Assembly: GCA_943704525.1 (NCBI GenBank)
Contig: CALSCQ010003990.1
Location: 1 to 14,084, forward strand
Origin: Pigoraptor vietnamica
Lineage: Eukaryota; Opisthokonta; Filasterea
Length of the DNA: 14,084 bases
Reading direction: 5' to 3'
Below, in pieces: positions 8,726-14,084 of the stretch (the stretch's first letter is position 1; each line of letters opens with the position of its first letter). The position numbers were made by a program, and so were the translations under genes. The notes under the pieces were generated by a model. It had not been told where the DNA came from, ran no database searches, and worked only from the letters and a program-made list of their open reading frames with translations.

Positions 8726-8933
8726 CCCATCCCCGCAAGCTGCCGCCTCATACTCTCGAGCGTGGTAGTAACCCATGTAACATCCACGTAGATTACGGCA
8801 GTCGTCTGCACGCTTATTCACATGCGTGCACTAAACACACGTGGACATACAACAGGTTGAATGTGTAACACGGCGCCAGTCAGTACGGCCGGTTGGGCCG
8901 ACGGCCCCTTCCGCACTTCAAGTCTCGAGTCTG

Positions 8934-10019
8934 TTATTGCGAGCAGTCCACAACAAACTTCCCGAAAAAGTCTCGCTTCACAAATTCCTCCTGCGCCGCG
9001 GGCAGCTCCTCCAACGAAAACACGCGCGCGACGTGTGGTTTGAGAGCCCCTTTCTCCACCAATGACACGAGATCGCCAAATTCTTCCCGCGTCGCAAGCA
9101 TGCACCCCAGCACGTCGAGGTGCTTGAGGTATAGCGTCGGCCAGTGCACGTTGACCCACGTACCCGCGACGGCGCCGCACGATGCATAGCGGCCCTCGGG
9201 TTTCAGGGCATTGAAGAGGTCCATGACCATTGCGCCGCCCACGACGTCCAGAGCAACATCAACGTCGGCCCCTTGCGCCGCCGCCAGGAGCGAAGATGCG
9301 ATCGACGAGCCGTCCTTGGGTCTCGGTACGAATGCATCGGCACCAATGCTCCGCAACTGCCCTTCCTTGTGCTCTGCGGCGACGGCAACGACGCGCGCGC
9401 CACGCAGCTTGCAGAGTTCGACGCACGCCACGCCCACGCCCCCCGCTGCGCCCGTGACGACCACCGTCTCTCCTGCAGCCACGCGCGCACGCAGCACCAT
9501 GTGATACGCAGTCATATACGCCGTGGGAATGGACGCGAGTTCGACGTCGGAGAGGGCGCAGTTTGGGTCCACAGGAAAGACGTTCTCGATCGGAACGACG
9601 CAATACCCTGCGAATCCGCCGTCGACTTCGCTGCCGAGATAGCGACAGTCCGTGATGCCCCGTTGGCCATACAGGCACGGGTATACAAGCACCCGCTGTC
9701 CCACTTCGAGCGGAGTGCCGCGTCCTCCGACAGCAACGACGCCCTCCGCTGGCGGGTTGACGAAATCGACAGTGCCAGCGACATCAGCGCCCTGGATTCG
9801 CGGAAAGCTCAGCGGCTGCCAACCGCTCTCGTCGGTCTGTCCATACGCCCCCACGCGCGTCCACACGTCCGTGTTGTTCATGCCGCACGCGTGCACGCGC
9901 ACGCGCACGTGGCCCAGTGGCACATTGGGAATGGGAAGGTCGGTGCGGAAGACGTACTTGTCGACGCCGCCGTGCGCCGTGAGCAATTGTGCATGCATCG
10001 TCTGTCGAGGGGAGCCCAT
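8934..10019 (-). CDS. medium-chain dehydrogenase/reductase, quinone-oxidoreductase-like
   Basis: Intronless, 361 aa, ATG 10019 to TAA 8934, normal length for the MDR superfamily. The N-terminal GroES-like fold has CGMNNTDVW (45-53) and PRIQGADVAGTV (73-84). The Rossmann NADP(H) site is TGAAGGVG (189-196), followed by GADAFV and DVALDVVGG. The position of the catalytic zinc-ligand Cys of classical alcohol dehydrogenases is Asn (GMNN, like GINP in quinone reductases), and no four-cysteine structural zinc loop is visible, so it is probably a zinc-free NADPH:quinone or enone reductase. Substrate unknown. The second Met (residue 8) is a possible alternative start, better matching the usual MDR N-terminus. 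It is divergent from the tentative membrane-protein gene, 324 bases away. Codon use is strongly GC-ending, as in the MurQ fusion. It has no introns although its neighbours do. Confidence 0.92.
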   Translation of the reverse strand: MGSPRQTMHAQLLTAHGGVDKYVFRTDLPIPNVPLGHVRVRVHACGMNNTDVWTRVGAYGQTDESGWQPLSFPRIQGADVAGTVDFVNPPAEGVVAVGGRGTPLEVGQRVLVYPCLYGQRGITDCRYLGSEVDGGFAGYCVVPIENVFPVDPNCALSDVELASIPTAYMTAYHMVLRARVAAGETVVVTGAAGGVGVACVELCKLRGARVVAVAAEHKEGQLRSIGADAFVPRPKDGSSIASSLLAAAQGADVDVALDVVGGAMVMDLFNALKPEGRYASCGAVAGTWVNVHWPTLYLKHLDVLGCMLATREEFGDLVSLVEKGALKPHVARVFSLEELPAAQEEFVKRDFFGKFVVDCSQ

Positions 10020-10343
10020 TCGCGCTATTGTGCGTGTTTATCTCGGTAAATGAGTGAGTTTCTCCTTTGAAAACGAGAGTAAGATGTCCAAAGTGTCGTT
10101 CGGGACGCCGAACGGGGATTGGTCGCCTTTAATTGTCCAGACAGAAATGTCCAGACAGATCAGTTTGGCTCGTGGATCAACGGGGCGCTTATAACTCAAC
10201 TGGCCACGTCAGCACTGCAGTTGCGCCAATACAAGGACAGCGAGAACTCTGCGGACTTCATTGGTGATGTTCGGCGTTCTTGGAAAGCTCTATTACATGA
10301 CTATCAACGAGGGCGTGACTCGTTTGTACGCTGCTGTGTAGTA
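10020..10343. promoter_or_regulatory. probable shared divergent promoter region
   Basis: The 324 bases lie between the dehydrogenase ATG (minus) and the tentative membrane-protein ATG (plus). It has an ATTGG (inverted CCAAT) at about 10118, CCAAT at about 10223, ATTGG at about 10260 and a TTATAA at about 10190. These are short motifs; their density on both strands fits a bidirectional promoter but does not prove one. A plus-strand frame stays open across most of the region but has no ATG. Confidence 0.4.
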
Positions 10344-11103
10344 ATGGCGAAGGACAACGATGCACGCCGTTGGCGAACTGCCGGCGCGCCATCCTTGCGT
10401 CTGCAACCCATTCTCCACGTACCTCGTGCAAATACCGTTTTGAGGGGGGGCAACGGTTTTGCGCCGCCCGCAATTTCTCTCTCGCGGCCGTTCACAGTAG
10501 TCCTCTTAATTGCCGCAATATGTGTGCTTGGAATGTGCGTGGTTTCGCTGCGCGCGTACGTGTCGGGCGCTTCAGAAACGTCCACATATGAATCGCCGAC
10601 CGCTGAGATGCACACCGGGAGGGTTCTACCTACAGGCCACCCGCCGCGCATATATGAGACGGTAGGTGCTCATACATGTGTGGTCTTGACTGTATGGATA
10701 TGCGGTAAGCGGACCGTCAGTGTGGCAATTTCGGCACTAGGAGTCTTATGTAGGAATGTGTGTGTGCGTGTATTTGTGCGTGTGTAATATGTGTTGCATG
10801 TGTGTGTGTGTGCATGTGTGTGTGCGTGACGGTGCGTGCGATGGCCTGTGCCAGTACGTTGTCTTTGTGGGCAGGCACTTACACGCCACACAATCCTCGA
10901 TGCACACTGGCATGCCACACTTGTCTGTCAATTCGCCCTTAGCTATCACATTTACGCTGGTAGCCGTCCCTCCAGCTAATCTGCAGTGTCTGTCTGACTC
11001 ACAGTCGCCGCTGCCGCGTCCCCAATGGAGTGCTAGTCCATCGCCCACCGCGGTCAGCGCGAAGCCCACTAACGGTTTCCAGGACGGGCTTTGGGGTTGT
11101 TGA
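10344..11103 (+). CDS. tentative two-exon single-pass membrane protein
   Basis: Not recognised. Exon 1 (10344-10661, 106 codons) starts at an ATG and has a basic N-terminal tail (NDARRWRTAG), one strong hydrophobic helix (about 50-73, PFTVVLLIAAICVLGMCVV) and then a Ser/Thr/Pro-rich stem. That is a type II or signal-anchor layout like Golgi enzymes. It ends at ACG|gtaggt, phase 0. Exon 2 (10855-11103) follows gtgccag, also phase 0, begins YVVFVGRHLHATQ and ends FQDGLWGC before TGA; total about 188 aa. The 193-base intron is TG-rich on the sense strand, as in the other genes. Reasons for caution: codon bias is weaker than in the firm genes, the stem leads to no known catalytic domain, and the opposite strand also shows an open Cys-rich frame over exon 2 with a perfect GTAAGT donor near 10870. 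The gene could be longer, a decayed copy, or on the other strand. Confidence 0.42.
10757..10828. repeat. TG-rich tract in the intron of the tentative membrane-protein gene
   Basis: Interrupted (TG)n, mostly tgtgtgtg with gcgtg and catg breaks, between the donor at 10662 and the acceptor at 10854. Confidence 0.85.
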
Positions 11104-11177
11104 TGGGACATGGACGGGTCCGACGTTACGGCCGGCGAAGGCGGCGCAGAGAACATAGACGACGAAGTCGCATTAAT

Positions 11178-11450
11178 CGAGGGTGACGGCGCAGTGGACA
11201 ACAGGGCGAAGCGATCGAGGGTAATGGCGACACGGGCGAATTCGTCGAGGCAATGGCGAAATGGACACGGGCGACGCTCTCGAGGGCGACGGCGCAGTGG
11301 ACACTGGCGACGCTGTCGAGGGTGATGTGCGCAGTGGACACGGGCGACGCTCTCGAGGGTGATGGCGCAGTGGACACGGGCGACGCTCTCGAGGGTCTCG
11401 AGGGCGACGGCGCAGTGGATGACACTGGCGCAACGAGGGTGACGCAGTGA
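11178..11450. repeat. degenerate 36-bp minisatellite, about 7 copies
   Basis: The consensus is built from TCGAGGGTGATGGCGCAG and TGGACACGGGCGACGCTC, read in succession. The best copies are the central ones (about 11285-11395); the first and last are truncated or carry indels. In one plus frame the unit reads as a 12-residue acidic repeat (DTGDALEGDGAV), but single-base and other non-triplet indels move that frame between copies, so it cannot be one continuous coding repeat now. Confidence 0.85.
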
Positions 11451-11494
11451 GACACTGAAAGATTTCGCGTTTGCCGGCCTTACCACTGGCCCAA

Positions 11495-11737
11495 ATGTAC
11501 ATGGGCTGCGGTAGCGAGCGAAGAAATTCAGACGACCCGGCGTTGGGAGTTGGGAAACCAAGCGACGGTTGTGGCGCCGTAGAGCACATATTGCCGATTG
11601 GTAGAGGACGAGTCGGGGGGCGTAAGGTGGGCAACCGTCGGGCGGACACGCGATGCAAACTAACACTGAGCGACGACGTGCGACGGGTCCACAGCGAACC
11701 GTTTGATCAGCCACCGAAGGCCAAGGTCGCAGTCTAA
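11495..11737 (+). CDS. doubtful short ORF or terminal exon ending beside the Isy1 stop
   Basis: 80 codons from ATG 11495 to TAA 11735-11737, in no known family. It starts MYMGCGSERRNSDDPALG and ends FDQPPKAKVAV, and is basic and polar. Its stop codon lies one base from the convergent stop of the Isy1 gene. The plus frame looks more protein-like than the minus frame, but GC3 bias is weak. The ORF could be a last exon of the upstream plus-strand gene or chance. Confidence 0.2.
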   Translation: MYMGCGSERRNSDDPALGVGKPSDGCGAVEHILPIGRGRVGGRKVGNRRADTRCKLTLSDDVRRVHSEPFDQPPKAKVAV

Positions 11738-11738
11738 A

Positions 11739-12923
11739 TCACTCGCCCTCCGAATCGCTTCCATAGTCGACGAGAGCGCCACGTGCGACACTCCCCGACA
11801 ACTTTGTGTCAGCACCGACAGTGGCCACACCCGGTCGCCGCGTCACCGTTACTCCCGCGTCGCAAGTGCCTCGCACGGCTGCTGCCGGCGGCAATGCAAC
11901 CGCGACCGTTGGAAGCGCCGCCACCCGAGCGTCACGTGCCTTGAAGGTGAGGGGGCGGTCTTGTGTCTCCGCGCGAACAGCGTGCGTGGCGTTTCTCTCG
12001 ATAGGCGGTGCCGCGACTTCGGCGTCCAGGAGGGGAAGGGCGATCCGTGTTACTTTTGAGGGTGGTTCGATGTCCGTGTCGTCCGGACAGCTACGCTTTG
12101 CTGGCACACTTGACGGAGATGTACCGTCGTCTTGCAGCGGCGCCGGCTAGGTGTGAGGGAAAGAAGGAGGCGTGTCGGTATATTACATCACCGTGCACAA
12201 ACGCGCACGTACACACACGCTAACACACAGACGAACACACACGCGTGCACACACACACACACACTTCCACACACGCACACACGCGTGCGGACGCCAGCAA
12301 GCATTGCATCGAGACTCACTCACCGCAAGTCGCTCTGTCCGCCGCGTGTACGGTCTCGGCACCCACGGAATGTCTTCGGACGTCGGGTCAAGCTCAAAGA
12401 CACGCTTCACAAATCTGAACGGGAGTGAAGACAAAGGAGAAGGGGTTACACGCATGCACACAACGACCACGACTCTGTGTGAGTAGTGCGCTTGGAGTCT
12501 GTGCGGAGACACGGCGGTGACACACATATCTGTGTCATTCGAATTGGTGTGCGGTCGTGAGCGTAGGCCATAAGAAATGCATCGCAGTCAAATAGTATGA
12601 GTGCGTCTGGGTACGCGGCTCAGAGCACACGGCGAACATGTCAACCCACTGTGCGTATGTGCGTTCAAGCTGTTCGAGACGGTCCTCGAACTCGCGCAGC
12701 TTGTTGTCGCGGTAGTTGCGCGCACCTGACAGCTGCTGCACGACATAGCCGATTTCCGCCTTGATTTTTGGGATCCACGCACGCACTTCGTCTACAGTTG
12801 TGAGAGTGCGCTGCGTGAAGGGATATCTCAGTTTTTTAGGCGCGGCACAATCACACGCACATGAAAGCATCACACCAAAACCATGGAAATATACAAATAC
12901 AAGCACACTCGAGACGCACACAT

Positions 12924-12993
<70 letters not shown>

Positions 12994-13325
12994 GCGCGCG
13001 GCGCGCGCACACACACACACACACACACACCGGCATACCCGCATGGCGGCGGTACGCACGCACACACACACACACACGTGTCCCAACTATAACACTCTCA
13101 TGCATAGCCGAAACCCGCATCAGACGTTCACTAGCCTACACATCCACGCGCACACACATATCAACGCACACATATACATCACACTTCACAAGCGCACACG
13201 CCGGCGACACATTTTACATACACCAGCGGCGGGCGCGCCGGAGTGCGCTCCTCCTTCTCTTTCCGCTGCTGGTCGAGAAGAAAGCGGTTGAGACCCGTCA
13301 ATTGCTTCTCACTATTGCGCGCCAT
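11739..13325 (-). CDS. ISY1: Isy1-family pre-mRNA splicing factor, 4 exons
   Basis: Exons: 13325-13224, 12810-12650, 12414-12324, 12146-11739; GT-AG junctions with consistent phases, 253 aa, TGA stop. The N-terminus [16 protein letters not shown] is the family hallmark (human, plant and yeast Isy1 begin M[AS]RN..K). Exon 2 gives the conserved helices ([34 protein letters not shown]). Exon 3 continues them: [11 protein letters not shown] aligns with human HWEVRIKELGG, which is why I chose the donor CA|GTGGGT at 12649. Known role: Isy1 is a component of the catalytic spliceosome (Prp19/NTC-associated), acting in the nucleus around the first splicing step. The C-terminal half (about 119-253) is Ala/Pro/Val-rich and low complexity, ends [11 protein letters not shown], and lacks the GGPDY and YFGAAKDLPGVRELF segments of animal and plant Isy1, so the protein is divergent after residue 100. 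An overlapping upstream ATG lies at 13342. Exon 1 and 2 boundaries are firm; the exon 2 end is the least certain. Confidence 0.82.
12229..12290. repeat. CA-rich tract in intron 3 of the Isy1 gene
   Basis: Interrupted (CA)n on the plus strand, TG-rich on the sense strand, inside the 177-base intron between 12324 and 12146. Confidence 0.85.
12925..13078. repeat. long CA/CG alternating purine-pyrimidine tract in intron 1 of the Isy1 gene
   Basis: CGCGCG, then about 60 bases of pure (CA)n, an 18-base (CG)n core near 12991-13008 with one phase break (GG at 13000-13001), then (CA)n to 13030. A second, shorter (CA) run lies at 13058-13077. The intron is 413 bases. Confidence 0.95.
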
Positions 13326-13342
13326 TGCTCGAGCAGCTTCAT
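13298..13342 (-). promoter_or_regulatory. uORF overlapping the Isy1 start codon
   Basis: An ATG at 13342, 17 bases before the main ATG and out of frame with it, opens 14 codons that end in TGA inside exon 1 (13300-13298). Its start context is poor (pyrimidine at -3), while the main ATG has G at -3 and +4, so leaky scanning would favour the main start. Confidence 0.35.
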
Positions 13343-13564
13343 AGAACGGATCTTCCCTCTTTTTTTGATTCCCTGTGTTGTGTGGGTATCGTACCGACAC
13401 TGGGCCTGTGTGACGACGCTACCTGGACAGAGTGTCCGGGCAATCTGTTCGGACAGCCCAGCATCTTTTCATACATACACACTGACACTGACACTGCACG
13501 CTGACTCCGGCCGGCCGCCAGCGCAAGTCAAACCAAACGTCGCGACCGCACAACGCGCACACGC

Positions 13565-13913
13565 TTAATGCGCAGGGGCGCCCTTCGCGACGGCCATGAG
13601 CGCGCCCACGAACGGAAGGACCATCTTGGGCTTGACCTCGACAATCCGAGGTCCGGCGTCGTGCGGGCTCCGATGCGGGGTAGACGCCGCCCGCTTTGTG
13701 CGGGGAGGTGTGTCATCGCGTCGCCTCTTCGCCTCATCTCTGCTGCGACGCTCGTGCTTGCGTGGCCTATCGACGCGCAATCTCGCGCTTTCGGAGCGAC
13801 CAGTTACACCGCTCGCGGCGGTGCAGTGGTTGGGCCACTGTCCTTCGCGCGCCCGCTCCACCTCCGTAAGTGGTGGACCGGTGTCCAGACAATCAGTTGG
13901 CATCACCGTTCCT
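13565..13913 (-). CDS. 3'-terminal exon of a basic, probably nuclear protein (partial)
   Basis: Not recognised. An open frame of about 115 codons ends at TAA 13567-13565. A pyrimidine-rich 3' splice site (catccccaccctcacag) ends at 13914, directly after a long TG-rich (sense strand) intron that runs off the window, so I read this as a last exon entered in phase 2. An independent start at ATG 13901 (112 aa) is possible. The middle is Arg/Lys/Ser-rich (RPRKHERRSRDEAKRRRDD, then PPRTKR), resembling a nuclear localisation or RS-like region. The end is hydrophobic (MVLPFVGALMAVAKGAPAH). Strong GC3 supports coding. It stops 239 bases before the Isy1 start, on the same strand. Confidence 0.55.
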
Positions 13914-13967
13914 CTGTGAGGGTGGGGATGACGAGAAAAGCGAGCACGCGCACGCACGCAACACACG

Positions 13968-13975
13968 ACGCACAC

Positions 13976-14071
<96 letters not shown>

Positions 14072-14084
14072 CACACAACACACA
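13968..14084. repeat. (CA)n microsatellite running to the window end
   Basis: CA dinucleotides continue from about 13968 with one CG break near 13980, then an almost pure run to about 14070 and AACACACAACACACA at the end. It lies in the intron before the terminal exon at 13565-13913. The window probably ends here because the assembly could not pass the repeat. Confidence 0.95.

Larger units (their letters stand above)
8262..8933. other. intergenic spacer: SMYD-like promoter side and dehydrogenase 3' side
   Basis: No firmly supported gene. It contains a TG-rich block (about 8383-8486), an AT-rich island (about 8519-8640, far lower GC than its surroundings, with several TTATAA-type stretches), and a more balanced stretch at 8640-8870. 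On the minus strand that last stretch keeps a 74-codon frame open to a TGA at 8594, without an ATG at its start, rich in Tyr and Cys. I could not link it by splice sites to either neighbour, so I do not call it a gene. Confidence 0.5.

Noticed and set aside
8640-8870. snRNA, 5S rRNA or tRNA gene
   Set aside because: I compared the stretch with remembered U1, U2, U4, U5, U6 and 5S starts and looked for a T-loop (GTTCRA) with paired arms; none fits. Only a single 7-bp hairpin is present.
10746-11714. 322-codon minus-strand frame
   Set aside because: It reads through the TG-rich intron tract and the 36-bp minisatellite, starts at a non-ATG codon, and has no overall protein character. Only its Cys-rich part near the GTAAGT donor is kept, as an ambiguity.
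12535-13120. Cys-Val repeat frames over CA/TG tracts
   Set aside because: Translations of microsatellites, not proteins; they lie in introns of the Isy1 gene.
13968-14084. Telomeric repeat at the window end
   Set aside because: The unit is plain CA, not a TTAGGG-type telomere repeat, and it lies in an intron before a coding exon.

Overview
This window is nuclear DNA of a GC-rich eukaryote, most likely a free-living unicellular one. GT-AG introns interrupt most genes. The products include a spliceosome subunit (Isy1) and a SET/MYND protein. TGA, TAG and TAA all end reading frames, so the genetic code is standard. Long (CA/TG)n tracts, a 12-bp minisatellite and a 36-bp minisatellite are scattered through introns and spacers. 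The window starts in a poly-C run and ends in a (CA)n tract, so both ends look like assembly breaks. I cannot name the species. A predicted enzyme for bacterial cell-wall sugars would suit a bacterivorous protist, but that is inference.

Layout. (1) 251-479 (+): likely 3'-terminal exon of a Ser/Arg/Pro-rich protein, upstream part missing. (2) 480-1263: spacer with a paired inverted CCAAT box and a minimal start-stop uORF. (3) 1264-3453 (+): intronless fusion of a MurQ-type MurNAc-6-phosphate etherase and a BadF/NAGK-type amino-sugar kinase. (4) 3993-8261 (-): a seven-exon SMYD-like SET/MYND methyltransferase, reconstructed here with all six intron phases consistent (940 aa). (5) 8262-8933: spacer with a TG-rich block and an AT-rich island. 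(6) 8934-10019 (-): intronless medium-chain dehydrogenase/quinone oxidoreductase. (7) 10344-11103 (+): tentative two-exon single-pass membrane protein, divergent from (6). (8) 11178-11450: degenerate 36-bp minisatellite; then a doubtful ORF at 11495-11737. (9) 11739-13325 (-): four-exon Isy1-family splicing factor (253 aa). (10) 13565-13913 (-): last exon of a basic protein whose upstream part lies beyond the window.

The genes do not form an operon and have unrelated jobs. The most interesting points are the two-step sugar-salvage fusion enzyme; the mix of intronless bacterial-type genes with intron-rich neighbours; and the link between splice donors, which are almost all GTG, and expanding GT-rich repeats. 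The clearest case of the last point is a 13-copy minisatellite whose every unit re-creates the splice donor in the same reading phase.
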